Shown: piece by piece, positions 15,992-24,199 of the stretch | How the letters are laid out: every line of letters starts with the position of its first letter | Position numbering within the stretch: position 1 is the stretch's first letter | NCBI GenBank assembly: GCA_016936495.1 | Contig: JAFGXT010000329.1 | Coordinates: 1 to 35,536, forward strand | Direction: 5' to 3' | Length of the DNA: 35,536 nucleotides | Origin: Victivallales bacterium | GTDB taxonomy: Bacteria; Verrucomicrobiota; Lentisphaeria; Victivallales; SZUA-371 | Position numbers and translations under genes: made by a program | Notes under the pieces: model-generated | What the model was told of the DNA's origin: nothing | The model's database searches: none | What the model saw: the letters and a program-made list of their open reading frames with translations, nothing else

Positions 15992-17461
15992 GTGGTAAAG
16001 AAAAATAAAGATCAGTTCCGTCCGGGTGATGTCCCGGCGAAACCAGGAGTATATGTATATCGCGACCGCTTTGGCAAGGTCATATATGTGGGCAAAGCGT
16101 CAAATCTGCGCCGCAGGATGTCTCAGTATTTCCAGCCCTCGCGGATGAATACCGCCGACCCCAAACTGCGTTCGTTGATAAAATCCATTTATTCCTGGGA
16201 GTTTTACGCGGTGAAAAATGAAGACGAATCGCTTATTCTGGAATCCCGTCTTATCAAGGATTATGCGCCCCGCTATAATGTGCTGATGCGTGATGACAAA
16301 CGCTTTTTGATGTTGAAAATAAATCTTAATGAAAAATTCCCTCGTCTGACTCTCGCCCGGGTCAGAAAAGATGATAATGCTTTGTATTACGGCCCTTTCC
16401 CTAAGGGAACCGCGCTTAAGGCGGCGGTGGAATATCTGAATCGCCATTTTGGATTGCGGGTATGCCGTTCGCTTGATCCGGGTGAAGAGGAACACCGCCA
16501 TTGCCTTGCCAGCATTATCCGCGATTGCTCCGAGCCGTGTATCGGCAAGGAAAGTCCAGAGGGGTATATGGAGCGAATTGAAGCGGTTAAAAAAATATTT
16601 TCTGGCGATCTCAAGACCGTACGCGAAGAACTTACCGCGAAAATGTCTCAGGCGGCACAGGCGCAACGCTATGAGCAGGCCGCAAAGTGGCGCGATATCA
16701 TTGAGGTGTTGGATACCGCTTTCGGCGACAAAAACCGTTCTTTCCGCTTCGCTTCGATACCCGCGATGACCGGCGAAGAATCCGTATTTGATCTTCAGTC
16801 CGCGCTGAAATTACCATCTCCGCCTGTTTTGATAGAAGGTTTTGATATTTCAAATATCGGCGGTACGTTGGCGGTTGCCAGTCTGGTTTGCTTTGAAAAC
16901 GGTAAACCCTGCCGGAGCCGTTATCGGCGGTACCGCATAAAAACGGTTGACCATAGTGATGATTTTGCCATGATGAGCGAGGTAATAGAACGATGCTATG
17001 GACGCCGCCTTAAAGAAGAGCGTCCGCTGCCTGATCTGATAATGGTGGACGGTGGCAAGGGACAGTTGAGTTCTGCAATCGACGCGCTTGTCCGTACCGG
17101 AGTTCCGCCGCTGCCGGTCATCGGCCTGGCGAAAAAGCACGAGGAGATTTTTCTGCCTGGCAGATCTGAACCTGTCGTGCTCGATCATTCACGTCCGGCA
17201 TTGCGATTGCTTCAGGCATTGCGCGACGAAGCTCACCGTTTCGCGATAAGCTATCATCGCATGTTGCGTACCCGCCGACTTCAGGAATCCATCCTTGACG
17301 AATTGCCCGGGATCGGCGGGGAACGTAAAAAATCATTGCTGAAAAGTTTTGGTTCTCTACGGGAATTGCGTAAAGCGTCGCCGGAGCAGATAGCGGAAAA
17401 AGTCCCTGGAATCGGCATGAATTTTGCCATAAAGATCCATGATTTTCTGAAAAAGAAATGA
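15992..17461 (+). CDS. uvrC: Excinuclease ABC subunit C, short form
   Basis: 489 residues from GTG at 15992, chosen because GGGAG at 15982-15986 is 5 bases upstream. The in-frame ATG at 15980 (493 residues) has no SD. Domains in order: GIY-YIG nuclease (KPGVYVYRD, VIYVGKASNLRRR), a UVR motif (AQRYEQAAKWRDII, near 210-245), then directly the RNase H-like 5' nuclease domain (GFDISNIGG, PDLIMVDGGKGQLSSA, RDEAHRFAISYHR) and tandem helix-hairpin-helix (LPGIGGERKKSLL, VPGIGMNFAIKI). UvrC makes both incisions in nucleotide excision repair. Compared with ~600-residue family members, roughly 110 residues between the UVR motif and the nuclease domain are missing, while the catalytic residues remain. 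Confidence 0.95.
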   Translation: MVKKNKDQFRPGDVPAKPGVYVYRDRFGKVIYVGKASNLRRRMSQYFQPSRMNTADPKLRSLIKSIYSWEFYAVKNEDESLILESRLIKDYAPRYNVLMRDDKRFLMLKINLNEKFPRLTLARVRKDDNALYYGPFPKGTALKAAVEYLNRHFGLRVCRSLDPGEEEHRHCLASIIRDCSEPCIGKESPEGYMERIEAVKKIFSGDLKTVREELTAKMSQAAQAQRYEQAAKWRDIIEVLDTAFGDKNRSFRFASIPAMTGEESVFDLQSALKLPSPPVLIEGFDISNIGGTLAVASLVCFENGKPCRSRYRRYRIKTVDHSDDFAMMSEVIERCYGRRLKEERPLPDLIMVDGGKGQLSSAIDALVRTGVPPLPVIGLAKKHEEIFLPGRSEPVVLDHSRPALRLLQALRDEAHRFAISYHRMLRTRRLQESILDELPGIGGERKKSLLKSFGSLRELRKASPEQIAEKVPGIGMNFAIKIHDFLKKK

Positions 17462-17487
17462 TGATCATTGGAAGAATAAAAAAGAAA

Positions 17488-17563
17488 TGGCATCCCCAGG
17501 GGGATTCGAACCCCCGTTGCCGGGATGAAAACCCGGTGTCCTAGGCCTCTAGACGATAGGGAC
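17488..17563 (-). tRNA. tRNA-Glu (anticodon TTC), copy 1
   Basis: The minus strand gives a 76-base tRNA beginning GTCCCTATCGTCTAGAGG and ending in an encoded CCA. The anticodon stem CCGGG/CCCGG encloses the loop TTTTCAT with anticodon TTC. The T-arm GGGGGTTCGAATCCCCC and the 7-bp acceptor stem are intact. It is identical to the copy at 17611-17686 and lies 47 bases downstream of it in the same transcript. Confidence 0.98.
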
Positions 17564-17610
17564 GCGTCTTAAAACAACTGATTTCTGTTCTGTCCATAGA
17601 TACCATAAAA

Positions 17611-17686
17611 TGGCATCCCCAGGGGGATTCGAACCCCCGTTGCCGGGATGAAAACCCGGTGTCCTAGGCCTCTAGACGATAGGGAC
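17611..17686 (-). tRNA. tRNA-Glu (anticodon TTC), copy 2
   Basis: Identical over all 76 bases to the other tRNA-Glu. It is promoter-proximal, so the two form a small tandem operon. The CCA end is encoded. The spacer and flanks differ from those of copy 1, so only the tRNA itself is duplicated or homogenised. Confidence 0.98.
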
Positions 17687-18059
17687 GTCAGAACTCAGTC
17701 ATTCGCTCTTTGGGAGCGAGGAGCCATTAATTTACATTGACGCTTGAGCTTTTCAAGCCCGAAAATAAAAAAAATCAAAAATATTGTTTTCAGTAGTAAA
17801 GGTTCAGGTTTTTTCTCAGGAGAGCCATGTCCGATTTGTACGATAAGACTCTCTCTTGTGCTCACCGGATTTCATTCCGTTTGGCGCGCTTTTTACTGAT
17901 CTTCAGCTTGTATTCTTCTTTAATATAACCGCTCCCCCTCTGGAAATAGACCTTTAATTTATATATACGTTGTTGCAATTTTAGCTTTGAGCATTTAATT
18001 TCTAGAGTATTGTGGTAAGTTTTAACAGAAGTTGTAAGAGGTTCCGTCAGGAGAAATAA
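17687..18059. other. 373-base divergent region between tRNA operon and hybrid kinase gene
   Basis: It contains the tRNA-Glu promoter (17729-17756) and two small hairpins: CGCTC/GAGCG near 17704-17718 and CTTGA/TCAAG near 17743-17757. The half next to the kinase is AT-rich and must hold its promoter; TTGCAA (about 17973) with a T/A-rich -10 16 bases on is a weak candidate. A clear AGGAG SD at 18049-18053 ends the region. No gene is supported. Confidence 0.5.
17729..17756 (-). promoter_or_regulatory. Putative promoter of the tandem tRNA-Glu operon
   Basis: Reading the minus strand: TTGAAA (complement of 17751-17756), a 16-base spacer, then TAAATT (complement of 17729-17734). The first tRNA starts 43 bases downstream. 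The sequence after the -10 is not notably GC-rich. Confidence 0.5.
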
Positions 18060-21000
18060 ATGCCGGTAAAAGTCAGTAAACGGTCGAAACTGATATATGT
18101 AAATAAAGAAAAATGTGTCAATTGCTATTCGTGTATCTCCGTTTGCCCGGTGAAATATTGCAATGATTGCAGTGAAACGCATATTCAGCTCAATGCGAAC
18201 ATGTGTATCGGTTGCGGGAGTTGTATCCGGGCTTGTCCGCACGAGGCAAGATATTATAATGACGATTTGGAAAATTTCCTTTACGACCTCAACAGCAATA
18301 AGACCATAGCGGTGGTGGCGCCATCAGCGGCTGCGAATTTCAAGGATGATCTGCTTCGTCTTAACGGCTGGCTGAAAGCCGCCGGCGTCATGGCTTGTTT
18401 CGACGTCAGCTTCGGCGGAGAATTGTGCGCCATGAGCTATGCAAAGTATATCCAGGAGCACAATCCGGGAACTCTTATTGCCCAGCCCTGTCCGGCGATA
18501 GTCGATTATATTCGCGTTTTTAAGCCGGAATTGCTGAAATATCTTGCTCCAATTGACAGTCCGTTAGGACATCTTGTTAAATTCATTCGCAAACATTATC
18601 CGCAATATGGTGATCACCGTATCGCATTCATATCGCCCTGCTTGTCCAAGAAAAGAGAGATTCATGACGCGGGACTGGCGGACTATAATATTACTTTCAA
18701 ATCAATTGACACCTTTTTGAAAATAAACGCCATGAAATTGTCAGAACACCATGCGGTGGAATTTGAAAGCCCTGCGCCCGGTGAAGCAGTGGTCTTGCCC
18801 GAACCTGGCGGACTGTTGCGTGCGATAGAAAAATATCTGCCGGAAATGCGCGGTATGACCAGGACTATCTCCGGATCTGAAAACGTTTATGCGTATTTGG
18901 ACAACCTGGAAAAATCGATTAAGGCGGGCAGGGCGCCCAGGCTCATCGACTGTCTGAGCTGCATTGACGGTTGTTGCTCCGGTCCCGGAGTAATCAAATC
19001 AGGAGACACTCCGGATGAAGTGAAATACTGGTTGGATAAAAGACACGCTGAAGCTTTGCGCCATTATAGTGATGGCAGATCCGGTTCTCTCGACGCAATC
19101 CTGACAGAATATCATGACGCCGAACTATTTCGGTGTGAGCATACCGATATTTCCGGCAATAATCAGCTTAAGACTCCAGACAGGATGGAGAAGGAGCATA
19201 TACTTTACTCCATGAATAAGTTTTCAGAGGAAGATCAGTTTAATTGTTCCTCCTGCGGCTATGGCACTTGCCAGAATATGATCAAAGCCATATTTAACGG
19301 GCTTAACCGACCCGAAAATTGTCATCATTTTCTTATATCGGAAATGAAAAATGCTCGTATGAAAATAAAGGAGGAGGAAGAAACTCTGCGCAAAATCCTC
19401 CTTACGTCAGTTGAGGGCTTTGTTCAGCTTGACCGTAACAGCGTAATAGTACGCACAAATCAGTCAATGGCAAAACTCCTTCATATCACGGTGGATGAAC
19501 TTAATGGCAAAAGTTTGTTTTCGTTTCTTGACGTTAAAAACGCGGACATTGCCATGGAGCAGTTAAAGCTGCGTCATCGGGGGTACAGCAGTTCTTACGA
19601 AATAGAACTTATTCCGCCAGGAGGACAAGCCAGCGTAGTATGCCACTTCAACGCTACGCCACTGTTTGATGAAAACAGGGAATATCAGGGCTCCTTTGCC
19701 ATGGTCAGCGATATAACCGAAAGAAAAAAAGCCGAAGAGGAATTGCGTGAATACCGTACCCACCTTGAGGATTTGATCCGGGAACGAACCAAGGAACTTG
19801 TCGATAACAATCGTATGCTGGAAATGGAAATCAATGCCAGGAAAAAAATTGAAAGCGCCCTGCGTGAAAGCGAGGGTCGCGCAAAAGGTTTGCTTAATAC
19901 CATTCATACCGGCATAATTCTCATTGATTGCCAGAGCGAGATTATTATTGAAATGAATAACATTGCCGCTGAAATGCTTAAAACTAAAGTGACCGAAGTC
20001 ATCGGGAAGCCTTATTTCCGGTTTTTTCAGTGCGCCGGAAGCTCTGGCGGAAAAGTTTCCAACTGCCAGAACCATACCCACGAATGTCGGCTTGTCGACG
20101 TCGAAGGTAATGTAGTCCCGGTATTGAAGACTTCGGTTAAAGTGTCCATGAATGGCAGGAACTGCATGCTGCAGAGCTTTATTGACATCACCCGCCAGAA
20201 AGAAGTCGAAAACGGTCTGCGCAAAGCCAAGGCGGGCGCAGAACACGCCACCCGCAGCAAATCCATGTTCCTTGCCAATATGAGCCATGAAATACGAACC
20301 CCGCTAAACGCCATCATCGGTATGAGCGACTTGCTGTTAAACTCAAAACTGGATAAGCTCCAGCAGGAACATACCTCTATTATTCACGAAGCGGGCAATC
20401 ATCTGCTCTCGGTCATCAACGATATTCTGGACTTTTCCAAAATCGAGGCCGGAAAACTTGAATTTGACAATATCGACTTCCCTTTGCTTAAATGCGTTGA
20501 GGAAGTTGGCGATATCGTTGGAGCTAAGGCTAATGATAAAGGTCTTGAGTTTATCATTGACTTTGACCCGGTTTTGCCTGCGATGCTCAAAGGCGACCCG
20601 ATGCGACTCCGGCAGATCCTGGTGAACCTTTGCAATAACGCTATAAAATTTACTGAAAAGGGACTGGTCAAGGTCAAGGTCAGCACTGAAAGTATGCTGG
20701 ACAGTAAGGTAAATATACGCTTTTCGGTCATCGATTCAGGCATAGGCATACCCGCAGACCGCCTTGATAGACTGTTCAAAAGCTTTTCTCAAATTGATGC
20801 TTCCACCACGAGAGAATATGGCGGCACCGGACTGGGGCTGGCAATATGCAAGCAACTTGTAGAGATGATGGGCGGAGATATCACGGTAGAATCAAAGGTG
20901 GACAGAGGCTCAACATTTTCTTTTCACGCAGTATGGGAATTGGTGAAAATGCATCAGGAACCACATGATGTTTCCGCTGGAGACATTTCCGGTAAAAGAA

Positions 21001-22220
21001 TCATGGTCATTGATGATGTATACGAAAGTTGCGAATACCTCCGCACCAGACTTGAATCTTATGGCTGTTTTGTCAGTTGTTTCACTCAGCCCCTGGAAGC
21101 TCTTGAAGCTCTGCATATGGACGCGGAAAGTGGAGAACCCTTCGATCTGGTTATGATTGATTATCAGATGCCGGTCATGGACGGCATAAGCTTGACCAGA
21201 TATATTAAGGCTGACGCTAAACTCAAGAATATTCCGCTGGCGCTGATGTCCTCTATTCCGGAAGCCAACATAAACAGCATGGAGGAACTTGGCTTTAACG
21301 CATTTATTCTTAAACCGCTGAAACAGTCAAATCTCTACAATACCGTTGTCGAGGCCTTCAGCACTCGCCATGGCGGACGCAACGCCAAGACCGTCGCTCG
21401 GGAATGCAATCTGCTGCTGTCCGAGGCGGATAGCCATAAGGTCAAAATATTGGTGGTCGAGGACAACCCGGTCAACCGTAAAGTGGCGTCCTCCATTCTG
21501 GGACGACTTGGGCTGTCATGCGACCTCGCCACCGATGGACTGAACGCGCTCGATATACTTCGCCATAATCATTACGACATAATCCTTATGGATTGCCAGA
21601 TGCCGAAACTCGACGGCTATGAAACCACCCGTAAAATACGGGGACGGGAAAAGACCTCAAATTCTTCCCCTGCACTGATAATCGCCATGACCGCCAATGC
21701 CCTCAAAGGCGACCGCGAAAAATGTATGAACGCCGGAATGAACGACTATATCAGTAAACCCGTCAACGTGGACAATATGCATAAAACCCTGTTCAAATAT
21801 CTCAAAGACATAATCGGAGAAGATCAAGATTTGAGCACGCCGATGGCGGATGACGCTTCTGCACCGAAAAGCCCACCCGCGCAGCCCGATGCTGACTCCT
21901 CACCGGTGCTCCAGCCCAAAACGCTTGATGCCGTTACCGGTGGCGATGAAATGTTGCGTCAGGAAATAGTCAATCTTTTTTATGAAGCCTGCGACGCCAA
22001 TCTGGAAGAATCCCGCCGGTGCATGGATGCCGATGATTTCGGCCAGCTTCATAAAGAGGCTCATTCCTTGAAAGGCGCGTCGGGAAACATCGGCGCGATC
22101 AAAATGTATAATACCTCTGTGGCACTTATGGCGGCGGCGGATGATAATGACAAAGCCCTGTGTGAAACCCTGTTTTCTCAACTGAAGAATCAGTACGAAG
22201 AAGTAAAAAGTCTATTGTAA
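18060..22220 (+). CDS. [FeFe]-hydrogenase-like sensor fused to hybrid histidine kinase (ferredoxin, H-cluster-like, 4Fe-4S, PAS, HisKA, HATPase, REC, REC, HPt)
   Basis: 1386 residues. Two ferredoxin clusters are at C19/22/25/29 and C49/52/55/59. Residues ~80-330 match the C-terminal domain of sensory-type [FeFe] hydrogenases: L1 is AQPCPAI (C144), L2 is SPCLSKK (C194), L3 is [13 protein letters not shown] (C301, C305). All four expected H-cluster-binding cysteines are present, but the catalytic proton-relay Cys just before C144 is Pro. A CxxCGYxxC cluster follows (C396, C399, C404, C421), then two PAS regions (~441-555, 605-715). The kinase has H743 (MSHEIRTP), an N-box and GTGLGL. Receivers have D1034 and D1178, and an HPt has H1335 (AHSLKGAS). 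No membrane segment is seen, so it should be cytoplasmic. H2 or redox sensing is inferred; the partner output regulator is not in the window. Confidence 0.93.
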   Translation: MPVKVSKRSKLIYVNKEKCVNCYSCISVCPVKYCNDCSETHIQLNANMCIGCGSCIRACPHEARYYNDDLENFLYDLNSNKTIAVVAPSAAANFKDDLLRLNGWLKAAGVMACFDVSFGGELCAMSYAKYIQEHNPGTLIAQPCPAIVDYIRVFKPELLKYLAPIDSPLGHLVKFIRKHYPQYGDHRIAFISPCLSKKREIHDAGLADYNITFKSIDTFLKINAMKLSEHHAVEFESPAPGEAVVLPEPGGLLRAIEKYLPEMRGMTRTISGSENVYAYLDNLEKSIKAGRAPRLIDCLSCIDGCCSGPGVIKSGDTPDEVKYWLDKRHAEALRHYSDGRSGSLDAILTEYHDAELFRCEHTDISGNNQLKTPDRMEKEHILYSMNKFSEEDQFNCSSCGYGTCQNMIKAIFNGLNRPENCHHFLISEMKNARMKIKEEEETLRKILLTSVEGFVQLDRNSVIVRTNQSMAKLLHITVDELNGKSLFSFLDVKNADIAMEQLKLRHRGYSSSYEIELIPPGGQASVVCHFNATPLFDENREYQGSFAMVSDITERKKAEEELREYRTHLEDLIRERTKELVDNNRMLEMEINARKKIESALRESEGRAKGLLNTIHTGIILIDCQSEIIIEMNNIAAEMLKTKVTEVIGKPYFRFFQCAGSSGGKVSNCQNHTHECRLVDVEGNVVPVLKTSVKVSMNGRNCMLQSFIDITRQKEVENGLRKAKAGAEHATRSKSMFLANMSHEIRTPLNAIIGMSDLLLNSKLDKLQQEHTSIIHEAGNHLLSVINDILDFSKIEAGKLEFDNIDFPLLKCVEEVGDIVGAKANDKGLEFIIDFDPVLPAMLKGDPMRLRQILVNLCNNAIKFTEKGLVKVKVSTESMLDSKVNIRFSVIDSGIGIPADRLDRLFKSFSQIDASTTREYGGTGLGLAICKQLVEMMGGDITVESKVDRGSTFSFHAVWELVKMHQEPHDVSAGDISGKRIMVIDDVYESCEYLRTRLESYGCFVSCFTQPLEALEALHMDAESGEPFDLVMIDYQMPVMDGISLTRYIKADAKLKNIPLALMSSIPEANINSMEELGFNAFILKPLKQSNLYNTVVEAFSTRHGGRNAKTVARECNLLLSEADSHKVKILVVEDNPVNRKVASSILGRLGLSCDLATDGLNALDILRHNHYDIILMDCQMPKLDGYETTRKIRGREKTSNSSPALIIAMTANALKGDREKCMNAGMNDYISKPVNVDNMHKTLFKYLKDIIGEDQDLSTPMADDASAPKSPPAQPDADSSPVLQPKTLDAVTGGDEMLRQEIVNLFYEACDANLEESRRCMDADDFGQLHKEAHSLKGASGNIGAIKMYNTSVALMAAADDNDKALCETLFSQLKNQYEEVKSLL

Positions 22221-22245
22221 ACAGCGATTGCATGTTCGTTATTCT

Positions 22246-22272
22246 CTGCATTGAGTCGCAGGTATATTTTTT
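22246..22272 (+). terminator. Weak terminator-like hairpin after the hybrid kinase gene
   Basis: CTGC (22246-22249) pairs with GCAG (22258-22261), extendable by one G-U pair, and TATATTTTTT follows. The stem is short, so this is a tentative call based on position 25 bases after the stop codon. Confidence 0.3.
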
Positions 22273-22296
22273 CAGGCATAGCATTGAAATTTTTTT

Positions 22297-22328
22297 ACCA
22301 CGAAGAAACGAAGAACGCGAAGAAAAAT
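22297..22328. repeat. ACCACGAAG-type short tandem-like intergenic sequence
   Basis: ACCACGAAGAAACGAAGA followed by ACGCGAAGAAAAAT contains three imperfect CGAAGAA units. Similar ACCACGAAG-rich stretches occur in intergenic DNA of many environmental bacteria (recalled, not searched). It lies in the 224-base gap between the hybrid kinase and the Ser/Thr kinase. Confidence 0.4.
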
Positions 22329-22444
22329 TAATGATTGTTTGGTGTAAAATCTTGTGGCATTTACATTTTTATACTTGCACATGGCGAGCTCATGGCATAT
22401 TATATAAAATAGTGGAGTGAGTAACCCGGAGGAGTTTTATTCCC

Positions 22445-24190
22445 ATGAGCGATAATCTTACGTTCAGATGTCCCGGCTGCGAGGCGGAATTTGAGGCGGA
22501 TCTGAGCCTGATCGGAGCGGAATCGGAATGTCCCGATTGCGGTATGCATTTTATCATACCGATACCCGAAACCCGTGAAAATATGGAAATCGGTGGTTTT
22601 GTTTTAAAACGCAGACTGGGGCAGGGCGGGATGGGAGAAGTCTGGCTCGCCACACAGACCGCGATGAATCGCGACGTTGCCATAAAAATACTCTCTCCAA
22701 CTCTGATAAAAGACAAAAGCTTTATAGATCGCTTTATGCATGAAGTGAAAATAGCCGGACAGCTCAGCCATAGTAATATAGTATCCGCTTTTGACGCCGG
22801 GCATATTCAAGGACTGTATTATATGGTCATGCAGTATTGCGACGGCGTGGAACTCAGCGATCGGCTTAAAATCGACAAAGTCATACCGGAAGCCGAAGCG
22901 CTGAAAATCGCCAGGGATATTGCATGCGCTCTTCAATACGCCTGGAATAATCGCAAAGTCCTGCATCGCGACGTAAAACCCTCAAACATTATGCTCGACG
23001 GCGAAGGCAATGCGTTACTTATGGATATGGGGATTTCCAAGTGTGCCGATGAAGACACTTCCATGACCATGGAGGGAACTATGGTAGGAACCCCTTACTA
23101 TATAAGCCCGGAACAGGCGAAAGGCAGACGCGATGTGGATTGCCGTTCGGATATATATTCGCTGGGAGCGACGTTGTATCACATGCTCACTGGACAGGTT
23201 CCTTTTGACGGCGACAATTCCATGGAAGTCGCCACCAAACAAGTAACTGAAAAACTTATCGAGCCGATATGTGTAAACCCGGCGATATCCAGTCCCGCCA
23301 ATACTTTGGTAGTAAAAATGATGGCTAAGCTTCCCGATGAACGGCAGGCCTCCTGGAAAAATGTTATTTCCGATATTGATCTGGTATTGGCAGGCAAGCA
23401 CCCAACCCGGGGGCCGGGCTTGCAGGAGAAAGACCTCAGCATCAGCCCTTCGCCCGGATCGCTTAAAATAAATCTGCCGGGAGCGGCAAAAGAACAAAGT
23501 AGCAAATCCGCTCCTCAAATACGTATAGGCGTGAATGCCGGCAAGCCCGTCGGCGGTACGGAAGCGCCCGCGACGGATTACAGACCTATTGCTCCGCCGG
23601 ATAGCAAGGAACGGAAAAGCTCTCTTAAAATAAAAGGAGCATCATCCACGACTACACCGTCAGTTTCAGAACCGGAGGTAACGAAGAAGGCATCCGCTTC
23701 TGAACCGCAGCGCACGGAACAGCTGGCGGCCGTAACCCCGGAACCTGCCCCTAAAACGCCACAGCTCGCGTTTAAGTCTACTACCACGCCAGCAGCAGCA
23801 GCAGAAGAAGAACACTATCCACGGAAACCTGTAAAAAAACGTGGTTTTGCGTTCCCATGGTCAATGCTTGTTAATGCGCTTGTGGCGATTATGCTTGTTG
23901 CGACATTGTTCACCGTTTTTAGGTTGGCAATGAACATAAAAAACAAACTGAAAGTCAATATTTCGCAGAAAGATTCCGGCGACATTAACCGCGCCATGGT
24001 AAAGCTCTACTTTCAGGCGGAACAGCTTGCGGATAAAGACCCTCAGGCGGCGGCGGAACTACTCACCGGATACGAGGGTGAATTTGCCAAACAAACTGCT
24101 TCACGTCGTGAATTCGAGGCAAAGCGTCTGTTGAAAAAATTCACCGCCAAGCCCGAAGCTCCCACCACTCCAAATGAACCCAAAAACTGA
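22445..24190 (+). CDS. Membrane-anchored Ser/Thr protein kinase with N-terminal zinc ribbon
   Basis: 581 residues. The N-terminus holds a zinc ribbon (C9, C12, C29, C32). A Hanks-type kinase domain spans ~51-320: glycine loop GQGGMGEV, Lys81, Glu100, catalytic loop HRDVKPSN (Asp176), and GTPYYISPEQ as the activation/APE region. The metal-binding DFG is DMG (194-196), a conservative change seen in some kinases. A Pro/Ser/Thr-rich linker (~320-460) leads to one membrane segment (~468-495) and about 85 outside residues without PASTA repeats. The domain order implies a cytoplasmic kinase and short extracytoplasmic tail. GGAGGAG at 22428-22434 is the SD. Substrates are unknown. It converges on the EF-G gene with a 9-base gap. 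Confidence 0.93.
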   Translation: MSDNLTFRCPGCEAEFEADLSLIGAESECPDCGMHFIIPIPETRENMEIGGFVLKRRLGQGGMGEVWLATQTAMNRDVAIKILSPTLIKDKSFIDRFMHEVKIAGQLSHSNIVSAFDAGHIQGLYYMVMQYCDGVELSDRLKIDKVIPEAEALKIARDIACALQYAWNNRKVLHRDVKPSNIMLDGEGNALLMDMGISKCADEDTSMTMEGTMVGTPYYISPEQAKGRRDVDCRSDIYSLGATLYHMLTGQVPFDGDNSMEVATKQVTEKLIEPICVNPAISSPANTLVVKMMAKLPDERQASWKNVISDIDLVLAGKHPTRGPGLQEKDLSISPSPGSLKINLPGAAKEQSSKSAPQIRIGVNAGKPVGGTEAPATDYRPIAPPDSKERKSSLKIKGASSTTTPSVSEPEVTKKASASEPQRTEQLAAVTPEPAPKTPQLAFKSTTTPAAAAEEEHYPRKPVKKRGFAFPWSMLVNALVAIMLVATLFTVFRLAMNIKNKLKVNISQKDSGDINRAMVKLYFQAEQLADKDPQAAAELLTGYEGEFAKQTASRREFEAKRLLKKFTAKPEAPTTPNEPKN

Positions 24191-24199
24191 AAGTTTAAG

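Noticed and set aside
19563-20288. 241-codon antisense frame within the hybrid kinase gene
   Set aside because: It lies entirely opposite the conserved PAS and kinase region and shows no motif or SD.
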